Assembly (NCBI RefSeq): GCF_900162685.1
Contig: NZ_LT727827.1
Coordinates: 351,971 to 415,970, forward strand
Source: Terribacillus halophilus
GTDB lineage: Bacteria > Bacillota > Bacilli > Bacillales > Amphibacillaceae
Direction of reading: 5' to 3'
DNA length: 64,000 nt
Shown one piece after another: positions 17,863 to 25,308 of this stretch. The notes beneath the pieces were generated by a model. That model was not told the DNA's origin, did no database searches, and saw nothing but the letters and a program-made list of their open reading frames with translations. The position numbers and the translations under genes were made by a program. How positions within the stretch are numbered: position 1 is the stretch's first letter; each line of letters begins with the position of its first letter.

Positions 17863-18750
17863 ATGCCAAAAGATCCAAAAACACAATATTACCATGATAC
17901 ATTTCCGAAACAATTTCAAGACGCCCCTGGCCTGCAAAAAGAGATGGAACCAAAACCGGATTGCGGCGAAGAAAGCTATAAAGGCTCCGGTAAACTAAAC
18001 GGCAGAAAAGCACTTGTGACAGGAGGAGACTCCGGTATCGGCCGTGCCGCCGCTATCGCTTATGCACGCGAAGGCGCGGATGTTGCCATTAACTACCTTC
18101 CCGAAGAGCAACCAGATGCAGAGGAAGTAAAACAATTAATCGAGGAAGCAGGCAGAAAAGCTGTCTTAATTCCTGGCGACCTAAAAGATGAAGATTTCAA
18201 CTACAAACTAGTCGAAGAAGCGCACGAGCAATTAGGCGGTCTTGATATCCTTGCTCTTGTAGCCGGTAAACAGCAAGCTGTTGAGGATATTGCCGATCTT
18301 CCTACTGAGCAGATAAAAGAAACGTATGAAACAAATGTTTATCCGCTATATTGGCTGTCAAAAGCTGCAATTCCGCATATGCCAGCTGGTTCTTCCATTA
18401 TTACGACGACATCTGTTGAAGGCTTCAACCCTTCTCCGATGCTATTGGATTATGCTGCTACAAAATCAGCGATTATCGGCTTTACAAAAGGACTAGCGAA
18501 GCAAATTGCTGATAAAAGCATTCGCGTAAATTCTGTTGCGCCAGGTCCAATTTGGACACCGCTGCAAATTTCCGGCGGACAGCCGCAAGAGAACATCCCG
18601 GAATTCGGCTCAAATACGCCGCCGACACCTATCGGCCGTGCCGGACAGCCTGCCGAGCTTTCCAGCGTATATGTATTCCTTGCTTCTGAAGAATCCAGCT
18701 ATGTAACTGCTCAAGTGTACAGCATTACTGGCGGCATTCCGACTGCTTAA
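17863..18750 (+). CDS. Short-chain dehydrogenase, general stress protein 39 (YdaD)-like
   Basis: A 295-aa classical SDR with the family's long N-terminal extension ([15 protein letters not shown]). Cofactor motif [12 protein letters not shown], catalytic Tyr/Lys in [10 protein letters not shown] with the preceding Ser in TTTSVEG, and PGPIWTPL after the substrate loop. The canonical NNAG motif reads LALVAGKQ, as in this subfamily. ATG at 17863 follows AAGGAG by 9 nt. Substrate is unknown; a stress-induced role is inferred from the SigB-type promoter and YdaD similarity. Confidence 0.87.
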   Translation: MPKDPKTQYYHDTFPKQFQDAPGLQKEMEPKPDCGEESYKGSGKLNGRKALVTGGDSGIGRAAAIAYAREGADVAINYLPEEQPDAEEVKQLIEEAGRKAVLIPGDLKDEDFNYKLVEEAHEQLGGLDILALVAGKQQAVEDIADLPTEQIKETYETNVYPLYWLSKAAIPHMPAGSSIITTTSVEGFNPSPMLLDYAATKSAIIGFTKGLAKQIADKSIRVNSVAPGPIWTPLQISGGQPQENIPEFGSNTPPTPIGRAGQPAELSSVYVFLASEESSYVTAQVYSITGGIPTA

Positions 18751-18752
18751 AC

Positions 18753-18786
18753 AAAAAAGCTGTGAGCGTGTGCTCGCAGCTTTTTT
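18753..18786. terminator. Bidirectional terminator between SDR and ABC-F genes
   Basis: 15-bp stem with one G-T position (AAAAAAGCTGTGAGC at 18753-18767, GCTCGCAGCTTTTTT at 18772-18786) and a 4-nt loop. A-run and T-run flank it, so it works for both converging genes. Confidence 0.92.
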
Positions 18787-18792
18787 GTTGTT

Positions 18793-20412
18793 TTATTTTA
18801 CTGCTTTCCAATGGTTCTTCGTTTGTTCATACGTTCCGATATGCCGGTGCAATACACCGTCTTCCAAATAAGCTGTATGAGAAAAGCAAGCATTCAGCAG
18901 ATGCCGATCATGGCTGATTCCGATGACCGTTCCATCAAATCGCTCCAACGCTTCCTCCAGAACTTCTCTTGACTCTAAATCCAGATGATTTGTCGGTTCA
19001 TCCAAAACGAGCAGGTTAATGCCTTCATGCATGAAAATGGCCAGCTTCAGGCGCATCCTCTCTCCCCCGCTCAACCGCCCAATTGGCTGAAATACTGTAT
19101 ACCCATAAAACATAAATGATGCCAGCATATGCCGTGCTTCCGCTTCAGCTACAGAAATGACAGATCGAAAATAATCAATCATGCGCATGCTGGCATCAGC
19201 TTCTTCTAATGGGTGCTGCGGTAAATACCCTGCATGAACTGCACCGCCAAGCTGCACACTTCCACGATCAGCAGTTAAGTCTCCAAGGATAATTTTGATG
19301 AGTGTCGATTTTCCGCTTCCATTATCCCCGACAATTGCTAAACGTTCTTTATAGCGGAGATGAAGCGAAATATCACGTAATATATCTCTTTCTCCGAAAC
19401 GCTTACTGATTGACTCCAAACGAATGACATCTTCTCCGCTGCGATTTTCAGCAGCCAGCTGAAGTTTCATCTTGGCAGGATCGATATTTGGTCTGTCGAG
19501 TTTCTCCATACGGTCCAAAGCACGCTCCATATTTCGCGCTCGCTTATGCAGTCCTTCATTCGGTGGATTAGCTTGGTTGGCCCATAATTTCAGGCGCTTG
19601 ATTGTTTCTTTCATTTTCTTAATTTTCTTCTGCTGTTCTTTGTAGGTTTCAAACTCCTGCAGCAGCTTTGCCTCTTTTTGATTCAGATAGGAGGTGAAAT
19701 TACCGGTATAGATTGTTACCTCTCCGTCTTCTAAATCTGCAATTCGTGATACAGTGGCATCCAGAAAATACTGATCATGCGAGATTACACAAACAGCACC
19801 GTGGTAATTCGCCAGGAAATTTTCCAGCCATTCAATTGCTGCGAGATCAAGATGATTCGTCGGCTCATCCAGCAGCAATAAATCCGGCTGCTGCAAGAGC
19901 ACGTATGCCAATCCTACCTTTGTTACCTCCCCGCCGCTGAGCTTCTCAAAAGGCTCTTCCAGCAAATGGCCAATATGCAAGCCATTGGCCGTCCGTGCTA
20001 TTTGAGCGTCCATTTCATACCCACCTGCTTCTGAGAATATAGTTTGAACTTCTCCGTATACATGAAGGGCTTTTTCCAGTTTCTCCGGGTCCAGCATCTG
20101 TTCTTCCAGCATTTTCATTTTCTCCTGTAAAGCTGCCAATTCACGAAAAGCACCTGCCAAGTATTGCCGAACAGTTCCGTCTCGACCGCCAGGTATTTGC
20201 TCTAAATAGCCTATCTTAGCATGCTTACGTATAAACACTTGCCCATCATCACAAGCTTCCACGCCTGTGAGCAATTTAAAAATAGTCGATTTCCCGCTGC
20301 CATTCCTGCCTACGAGTCCAAGTTTTTCTCCTGGTTTTAATTCAAAGTTAAGGTTGTCAAACAACAGATTTCCGCCCATGATTTTCTTTACGTTCTTTAG
20401 TGTAATTAACAT
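18793..20412 (-). CDS. ABC-F family ATPase (ribosome-associated; possible antibiotic-protection factor)
   Basis: A 539-aa soluble protein with two ABC cassettes and no membrane segments. Walker A motifs GLVGRNGSGKST (about 33-44) and AIVGDNGSGKST, signatures KLSGGEVTKV and RLSGGERMRLK, and two LLLDEPTNHLDL-type Walker B motifs are present. The charged interdomain linker (KEQQKKIKKMKETIKRLK to about ALDRMEKL) is the part that reaches the ribosome in ABC-F proteins. The start follows AAGGAG by 10 nt. A strong terminator sits only 22 nt before the start and a leader ORF lies upstream, the layout seen for drug-inducible ABC-F genes such as vmlR and lmo0919; which drug, if any, is unknown. Confidence 0.88.
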   Translation of the reverse strand: MLITLKNVKKIMGGNLLFDNLNFELKPGEKLGLVGRNGSGKSTIFKLLTGVEACDDGQVFIRKHAKIGYLEQIPGGRDGTVRQYLAGAFRELAALQEKMKMLEEQMLDPEKLEKALHVYGEVQTIFSEAGGYEMDAQIARTANGLHIGHLLEEPFEKLSGGEVTKVGLAYVLLQQPDLLLLDEPTNHLDLAAIEWLENFLANYHGAVCVISHDQYFLDATVSRIADLEDGEVTIYTGNFTSYLNQKEAKLLQEFETYKEQQKKIKKMKETIKRLKLWANQANPPNEGLHKRARNMERALDRMEKLDRPNIDPAKMKLQLAAENRSGEDVIRLESISKRFGERDILRDISLHLRYKERLAIVGDNGSGKSTLIKIILGDLTADRGSVQLGGAVHAGYLPQHPLEEADASMRMIDYFRSVISVAEAEARHMLASFMFYGYTVFQPIGRLSGGERMRLKLAIFMHEGINLLVLDEPTNHLDLESREVLEEALERFDGTVIGISHDRHLLNACFSHTAYLEDGVLHRHIGTYEQTKNHWKAVK

Positions 20413-20433
20413 CGCTTATCCGCTCCTTTTTTA

Positions 20434-20465
20434 TAAAAAAAGTCAGACAGCAAGACTGTCTGACT
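20434..20465 (-). terminator. Attenuator terminator directly upstream of the ABC-F gene
   Basis: Perfect 10-bp stem AGTCAGACAG/CTGTCTGACT (20441-20450 and 20456-20465) with a 5-nt loop, followed on the minus strand by seven T. The T run ends about 22 nt before the ABC-F start, so transcripts must read through it to express the gene. Confidence 0.88.
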
Positions 20466-20489
20466 CTGGCAAATTCGAAAAAAGGGTAC

Positions 20490-20515
20490 AAAAAAACCAC
20501 ACGCAGGGTGTGGTT
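20490..20515 (-). terminator. Upstream terminator in the ABC-F leader
   Basis: 8-bp stem AACCACAC/GTGTGGTT (20495-20502 and 20508-20515), loop GCAGG, then seven T on the minus strand. It is the first of two tandem intrinsic terminators between the leader ORF and the ABC-F gene. Confidence 0.85.
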
Positions 20516-20572
20516 CTCTTCACGCCTATTTTATTTGTCGTAGAGAAATAGATCCTGCACATTATTCAGTAT

Positions 20573-20680
20573 TCAGTTGGTAAAAAAGGGCATACGTATC
20601 CCGTTACCAACAAAACCATGAATAATCGCGCGGCGATGCAATAGATTTTGATCTGCTTCACGCGAAATATTGTGCAACAT
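20573..20680 (-). CDS. Putative 35-aa regulatory leader peptide of the ABC-F gene
   Basis: ATG at 20680 lies 6 nt after the near-perfect AAAAGGAGGGG. The product begins MLHNISREADQNLLHRRAII and ends NGIRMPFFTN. The codons for its last 12 residues form a hairpin (arms GTTGGTAA/TTACCAAC, 20576-20583 and 20604-20611, with an inner GGG/CCC). Position between a clear promoter and two terminators suggests ribosome stalling controls readthrough. No homologue is known to me; that it is translated is inferred from the ribosome-binding site. Confidence 0.6.
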   Translation of the reverse strand: MLHNISREADQNLLHRRAIIHGFVGNGIRMPFFTN

Positions 20681-20713
20681 CTGATTCCCCTCCTTTTCCT
20701 TATAATTATTTCC

Positions 20714-20742
20714 AGTATATGTGTTCAAGAGCAAATTGTCAA
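20714..20742 (-). promoter_or_regulatory. SigA promoter of the ABC-F leader
   Basis: On the minus strand TTGACA (20742-20737), 17 nt, then TATACT (20719-20714): a near-consensus promoter immediately after the upstream lipid-kinase stop codon. Transcription would start roughly 25 nt before the leader ORF. Confidence 0.85.
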
Positions 20743-20743
20743 A

Positions 20744-21637
20744 CTATTCTCCAACAATCATTTCCAGATGACTAGGATGGATGTTAATCTCCCCAGGTGT
20801 TTCTGCATACACTTCTCCGTCCATATCAACCGGCTTACCAGCAGGGGACAAAATACGGACGCTTTCCGCATCCTTCATTTCTACTTCGGTGAGTTCAGCC
20901 AAATCTGTTTTATCTTGCTTTATTTGGAGAAGTTGTTTAAAGCTTGTGAGCGTAGAATTCTTCACGATACAAAGCTGCAATTTGCCATCATCCGGTCTGA
21001 TTGCTGAACCCGCCATTTCTCTTGTCCCAATAAATCGGCCATTCATCACTAAAATCATCACAGCTTCACCAGTAGCTTTCTCTCCATTCACCTCTATTTC
21101 ATACGTAAAGGGCTCGACTTGATTAATTGTCCGCAGTGTACTAATAAAATAGGAGAGCACTCCCCAATTAGACTTTTCATTTTCATTTATATTGTTGGAA
21201 GTGTCAGCAATCAGCCCCATTCCCCAAAAGTTCAAGAAATAGGTGTCCTCATATTTCCCGATATCAATAGCAGCTGTCTGTCCGTCAGCAATCGTCTGTG
21301 CTGCTTTTTTTAAATTCTGCGGAATACGAAGCATACGACTGAAATCATTGCACGTACCACCTGGAATAATAGCCAGTTTCGGACGGACGGAAAGAGGAGC
21401 TATCGCATTAATTACTTGGTGGATAGTCCCATCGCCTCCATGAATAATCAATAAGTCTATCTTCTCTGCCATCTCCTTGCAGTAACTCACTAATTCCTCC
21501 AGATCCTTGGTTTGCATAATTTCAAGTTGTTTTACTGCTGGCGAAATCTTTGGAAGTGTCTGTCCAAGTTCTCGTTCCATTTGATTGTTGTCCATATTTC
21601 CATTTATTACATAAGCAGCATGTCCAAAAGTCTGCAT
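20744..21637 (-). CDS. Diacylglycerol-kinase-family lipid kinase (YegS/DagK/BmrU type)
   Basis: A 297-aa member of the DAGK catalytic family with the nucleotide-binding GGDGT in LLIIHGGDGTIHQVIN (about residue 68) and PGGTCNDFSR. The C-terminal beta sandwich carries DDGKLQLCIVK and DMDGEVYAETPG. The usual N-terminal INPxSG motif is replaced by VINGNMDNNQ. Substrate may be diacylglycerol or an undecaprenol-type lipid; it cannot be decided from sequence. AAAGGAG precedes the ATG by 9 nt. Confidence 0.85.
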   Translation of the reverse strand: MQTFGHAAYVINGNMDNNQMERELGQTLPKISPAVKQLEIMQTKDLEELVSYCKEMAEKIDLLIIHGGDGTIHQVINAIAPLSVRPKLAIIPGGTCNDFSRMLRIPQNLKKAAQTIADGQTAAIDIGKYEDTYFLNFWGMGLIADTSNNINENEKSNWGVLSYFISTLRTINQVEPFTYEIEVNGEKATGEAVMILVMNGRFIGTREMAGSAIRPDDGKLQLCIVKNSTLTSFKQLLQIKQDKTDLAELTEVEMKDAESVRILSPAGKPVDMDGEVYAETPGEINIHPSHLEMIVGE

Positions 21638-21696
21638 CGTTCTTCACTCCTTTCCTCTTATGTTCCCTGCAGCTTTTCCTCTCTAAACTAAAGCAA

Positions 21697-21721
21697 GAAA
21701 AAAGCCGGCTGATAGCCGACT
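21697..21721 (-). terminator. Intrinsic terminator of mntH
   Basis: 8-bp stem AGCCGGCT/AGCCGACT (21703-21710 and 21714-21721, one G-T pair) with a 3-nt loop and six T on the minus strand, directly abutting the mntH stop codon. Confidence 0.8.
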
Positions 21722-23062
21722 TTACAACGCGTGACCTGTCACAATCATATATCCGAGCATGAAGGCATTTAGACAGACAATCAATCCTGTCGCTGTCCAG
21801 GCCAGGATTTTGATATGCAGCTTATTCGCAAATGACCCCATTTTCTTTTTGCTGCTAGTGAACAAGACCAATGGTATAACAGCGAATGAGAGCTGCAGGC
21901 TAAGAATGACCTGACTCCATACGAGCAAATCGCCAGTACTTGACGGACCGTAAATACCAACGAAAATCAAAGCAGGAATAATTGCGATAATTCGCGTGAA
22001 CAAACGTCTTACCCACGGTTTGATCCGAAAACGAATGAAGCCTTCCATGACAATCTGTCCCGTCAATGTTCCTGTAATTGTTGATGACTGACCGGACAAG
22101 AGCAGAGCAAACCCGAACAGGAAGCTGGCAGCGCCAGCACCCATCACCGGGGTAAGCAGCTTATACGCTTCCTCGATACCTCCGACATGCTCTCCAATAG
22201 TATGGAAAGCAGCTGCACCTAAAATAAGAATCGCTGAATTAACGAAGAAAGCGACACCTAGCGAAAAGGTCGAATCAATATAAGCAAAACGAACTGCTTC
22301 TTTCTTCCCTTTCTCTGTATCATTGTAATTTCTTGTCTGCACAATCGAAGAATGCAGATATAGATTATGCGGCATAACTGTTGCTCCAAGTATACCCAGT
22401 GCCAGGAACAATAACGATGGATTCGTAACAATTTCTGCTGATGGAATGTATCCTTTTAGCGCTTCAGATAAGGCAGGGTGAGAGAAAATCATTTCAAATA
22501 AGAAACAGCCAGCTATTGTGACCATCAATACAGTAATAATTGCTTCCATCCAGCGGAATCCTTTTTTCTGCAATAACAAAAGAAGCAAGACATCCAATGC
22601 TGTAATAATAATTCCGATCATAATAGGTATATGGAAAAGTAAATTAAGCGCTATCGCCGATCCGAGTACCTCGGCCAAGTCGGTAGCGATAATCGCAAGC
22701 TCTGTCAGCAGCCACAGCACAACCACTATTTTGGGATGAAATGCGTCTCTAGTTGCCTGTGCTAGATCCCGCCCAGTAGCAATACCCAGCTTAGCCGCAA
22801 GACCTTGCATGAGCATGGCAATTAAATTAGAAAGCAGTACTACAGCAAGCAGTGTATACCCAAAGGATGACCCTGCTGATATAGATGTCTCCCAGTTGCC
22901 GGGGTCAATGAAACCGACAGCTACAAGTACACCAGGCCCCATAAAAGCAAATAGCTTCTTAAAGAAATGCCCATTCTCTGGTATTGCCACACTATGATTG
23001 GACTCTTCCAGACTCTTGTCGCCAGTCTTCGTGAGCCAGCTCTTATCCCTTTCTTTTCCCAT
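21722..23062 (-). CDS. mntH: NRAMP-family proton-coupled Mn(II) transporter
   Basis: About 446 aa with 11 to 12 membrane helices. The NRAMP metal-site signatures are present: VGFIDPGNWETS in helix 1 and GATVMPHNLYLHSS in helix 6. ATG at 23062 (MGKERDKSWL) is preferred: the open frame extends 18 codons upstream but through the predicted promoter/operator. A GTTTCC/GGTAAAC-type palindrome upstream resembles MntR sites, so manganese repression is likely. It ends with a terminator touching the stop codon. Confidence 0.93.
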   Translation of the reverse strand: MGKERDKSWLTKTGDKSLEESNHSVAIPENGHFFKKLFAFMGPGVLVAVGFIDPGNWETSISAGSSFGYTLLAVVLLSNLIAMLMQGLAAKLGIATGRDLAQATRDAFHPKIVVVLWLLTELAIIATDLAEVLGSAIALNLLFHIPIMIGIIITALDVLLLLLLQKKGFRWMEAIITVLMVTIAGCFLFEMIFSHPALSEALKGYIPSAEIVTNPSLLFLALGILGATVMPHNLYLHSSIVQTRNYNDTEKGKKEAVRFAYIDSTFSLGVAFFVNSAILILGAAAFHTIGEHVGGIEEAYKLLTPVMGAGAASFLFGFALLLSGQSSTITGTLTGQIVMEGFIRFRIKPWVRRLFTRIIAIIPALIFVGIYGPSSTGDLLVWSQVILSLQLSFAVIPLVLFTSSKKKMGSFANKLHIKILAWTATGLIVCLNAFMLGYMIVTGHAL

Positions 23063-23086
23063 AAGAAATCGCTTCTTTCTTGTTGT

Positions 23087-23115
23087 ATAATAGCGTAAGT
23101 TTACCAAAGGAAACA
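23087..23115 (-). promoter_or_regulatory. Candidate mntH promoter with MntR-like operator
   Basis: The plus-strand 19-mer AAGTTTACCAAAGGAAACA (23097-23115) resembles the Bacillus MntR site pattern TTTGCC-TTAAGGAAAC. On the minus strand a -10 TATTAT (23092-23087) lies just downstream, so a bound repressor would cover the promoter. The -35 is poor. Confidence 0.5.
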
Positions 23116-23144
23116 TTTTTAATCAAGGAAAACACAACTATACA

Positions 23145-23175
23145 AAAAGAGCTTTCCCGGTTATCCAGGAAAGCT
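23145..23175 (-). terminator. Intrinsic terminator of the ydbP-like gene
   Basis: 11-bp stem AGCTTTCCCGG/CCAGGAAAGCT (23150-23160 and 23165-23175, one non-canonical pair), TTAT loop, then TTTTTG on the minus strand. Confidence 0.8.
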
Positions 23176-23188
23176 TTCTTTCTCCGAC

Positions 23189-23509
23189 TTATCCAAGCTG
23201 CTGCTGAAGAAAAGCAATAACTTCTTCTGGAGATTTTGCATTTGCGCTGTGTAAATGCGCCAGTTTTTCACCGTTTTGGAAGATTAGGATGCTTGGTATC
23301 CCCATTACTTCCTGCTCAGAAGCAACGTCAGGTACTTCATCATTATTCAGCTCAAACCATTTATAATTGCCATATTCCGCAAGAACTAGGTCAATAAACA
23401 TGTCCATACGCTTACAATCCGGGCACCAGTCCGCGAAAAACTTCACGATAACCGGCTCCTCGCTAGCAATAACTTCATTAAATCTTTCTTTTGTGTTGAT
23501 ATGTTCCAT
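23189..23509 (-). CDS. ydbP: Thioredoxin-like protein YdbP
   Basis: A 106-aa thioredoxin-fold protein with the atypical active site WCPDC (VKFFADWCPDCKRMDMFI) and a cis-Pro in MGIPSILIF. The conserved end AHLHSANAKSPEEV matches B. subtilis YdbP in my recollection, as does the length. ATG at 23509 is 9 nt after AAGGGGG. No signal peptide, so cytosolic. Partner and exact redox role are unknown. Confidence 0.85.
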   Translation of the reverse strand: MEHINTKERFNEVIASEEPVIVKFFADWCPDCKRMDMFIDLVLAEYGNYKWFELNNDEVPDVASEQEVMGIPSILIFQNGEKLAHLHSANAKSPEEVIAFLQQQLG

Positions 23510-23574
23510 TCTCGGTTTCCCCCTTTTGCATGTCTTACTAAAGATACGGTACACGACGGAATGAAAGCAAGCAG

Positions 23575-24714
23575 TTAGCTCTCGGGCGCTTCTTCTATAA
23601 ACGTAAGCTCAGGAACTAACTTTGCCATATGTTTTTTCTTCGCCTCATATGCCGTCTTCATTCCTGGTAGTTGATACATAGGTTCAATGCGATAGTCATG
23701 CCAATTCGTAAAGGTTAAATAAGTTAAAAGCATACGTGGATTCGCGGCTGTGACAGTCTGTCCCTCTTTTTCTAAATCAAATTGGAAAGCAGCTCCTATA
23801 CGCCGATCCGTCTCTTCTTGCGCTGCGATAAAGTTACCTAGCGAATAGATGGCAAGCGTCTTATTGCCATCTTTCCCTGTCAGCCATTGTACTGGCTGCA
23901 GCACATGCGGGTGGCTGCCTAATATTGCTGTTGCACCTTCGTCTGCAACCAATTGGACAAGTTGTTTTTGCTCTTCATTTGGATTATCTTGATATTCGGT
24001 ACCAAAATGAAGGCTGACAACAGTTGCATCAGCTGCTTGCTTTGCTCGTTTTATATCGTCTTTGATTTTTTGCTTATCTATCAAATTAACAAGATAATCT
24101 TTTCCCTCTGGCACCGGAATACCATTCGTGCCATACGTATAGCTGAGAAATGCGACAGAAATGCCTTCCGGTGTAGTTTCAATTGTTAGTTTTTCACCAT
24201 CCTGCTTATTTGCATACGCTCCAGTATATGCCAAGCCAATCTTTTCATACTGTGCAGCCGCATGCTTAATACCGGCTTCTCCTTGGTCTAACGTATGGTT
24301 ATTGGCCATCGTAACAACATCTACGCCCGCATCCTTCAAAGTATCGCCAATTTCATCTGGACTGTTAAAGGTTGGATACGTGGACACACCGATCGCTTCT
24401 CCTCCCATGATGGATTCCTGATTTGCTACCGTGAGCGTCGTCTCTTTTAAGTATAGTTTAACTTCTTGAAACATCGGGGCAAAATTATAGCCTGTCTCAT
24501 TTTTCGCTTCTGAATAAATAGAGCTATGCAGCAGTACATCCCCAATAGCTGTAACAGAAATAGCTTTTTGAACCGGCTCCTTCTTCGCCTCCAGCTCTAT
24601 TGTATTCTGCTGTGCGGCTTGGACTGCTTTTGCTTCCTGTTTCGGCGTACCACCGCCGCATGCCGTTAACATAACCAGAATTGCTAATCCAATTGTAATC
24701 GCTGTTTTATTCAT
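23575..24714 (-). CDS. CapA/PgsA-family lipoprotein (metallophosphatase-like)
   Basis: About 379 aa. An N-terminal lipoprotein signal (MNKTAITIGLAILVMLTAC, lipobox LTAC) is followed by a Gln/Ala/Glu-rich linker and a CapA domain (about 55-350). Metal-ligand-like motifs are AIGDVLLH, MANNHTLDQGEAG and ILGSHPHVLQP, with YSLGNFIA. The family includes PgsA/CapA of poly-gamma-glutamate synthesis and B. subtilis YwtB. No capB/capC homologue is adjacent, so a polymer role is not supported by context. The start at 24714 has a GGAG only 2 nt away plus a better-spaced AGGCGG. Confidence 0.85.
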   Translation of the reverse strand: MNKTAITIGLAILVMLTACGGGTPKQEAKAVQAAQQNTIELEAKKEPVQKAISVTAIGDVLLHSSIYSEAKNETGYNFAPMFQEVKLYLKETTLTVANQESIMGGEAIGVSTYPTFNSPDEIGDTLKDAGVDVVTMANNHTLDQGEAGIKHAAAQYEKIGLAYTGAYANKQDGEKLTIETTPEGISVAFLSYTYGTNGIPVPEGKDYLVNLIDKQKIKDDIKRAKQAADATVVSLHFGTEYQDNPNEEQKQLVQLVADEGATAILGSHPHVLQPVQWLTGKDGNKTLAIYSLGNFIAAQEETDRRIGAAFQFDLEKEGQTVTAANPRMLLTYLTFTNWHDYRIEPMYQLPGMKTAYEAKKKHMAKLVPELTFIEEAPES

Positions 24715-24800
24715 TCTCCGCCGCCTGTCTGTGCGTATTTTACTAGTATTATATACGCAGAACAGGATGAAAAACAGCACTTTTTGTAGAAAATGGTATA

Positions 24801-24824
24801 CATTCCCCGTTAACATGGGGAATG
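24801..24824. repeat. Inverted repeat in the cupin gene leader
   Basis: Perfect 8-bp arms CATTCCCC/GGGGAATG around GTTAACAT, ending 8 bp before the AAGGAG of the cupin gene and lying between divergent genes. It could be an operator or an mRNA hairpin next to the ribosome-binding site. Confidence 0.5.
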
Positions 24825-24843
24825 ATTACAAAGGAGATATCGC

Positions 24844-25308
24844 ATGCTAACATTTTATTTTCATGACGACGGCACCTATCCAAACAGCAAACTGCCTGTG
24901 CTGTATCATCCTGACAGCATCCGCGACACCGATACAATGCAAGAAGTGTTCCGCGCGAATAACTGGAAGAACAGCTGGATAAACGGAATCTTTCCTTATC
25001 ATCATTATCATAGTACTGCCCACGAAGTTCTCGGTGTTCTAAGCGGGCATGCTACCGTCCAGCTAGGCGGGCCCGCAGGCGAACAGATGCAACTATCACG
25101 CGGCGATGTGATTGTGCTGCCAGCAGGAACGGCGCATAGACGGCTGCAGCAAACTGAAGATTTTCAAGTAATCGGTGCTTACCCAGACGGCATGTTCTTT
25201 GATACAAAAACAGACAAACAAGGTGAATACCAACAAGCATTACAAGAAATTCATAACGTCCCGCTACCGCAGCAAGATCCTGTTACTGGAGACTCAATTT
25301 GGCGTTAA
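24844..25308 (+). CDS. Cupin-domain protein (YjlB-like)
   Basis: A 154-aa single-domain cupin. Motif 1 HHYHSTAHEVLGVLSG and motif 2 GDVIVLPAGTAHRRL give two-plus-two metal ligands. The N-terminal YFHDDGTYPNSKLPVLYH and the general length match the B. subtilis YjlB family, whose reaction is not known to me. AAGGAGATATCGC precedes the ATG. Its stop abuts convergent argS with no gap. Confidence 0.82.
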   Translation: MLTFYFHDDGTYPNSKLPVLYHPDSIRDTDTMQEVFRANNWKNSWINGIFPYHHYHSTAHEVLGVLSGHATVQLGGPAGEQMQLSRGDVIVLPAGTAHRRLQQTEDFQVIGAYPDGMFFDTKTDKQGEYQQALQEIHNVPLPQQDPVTGDSIWR

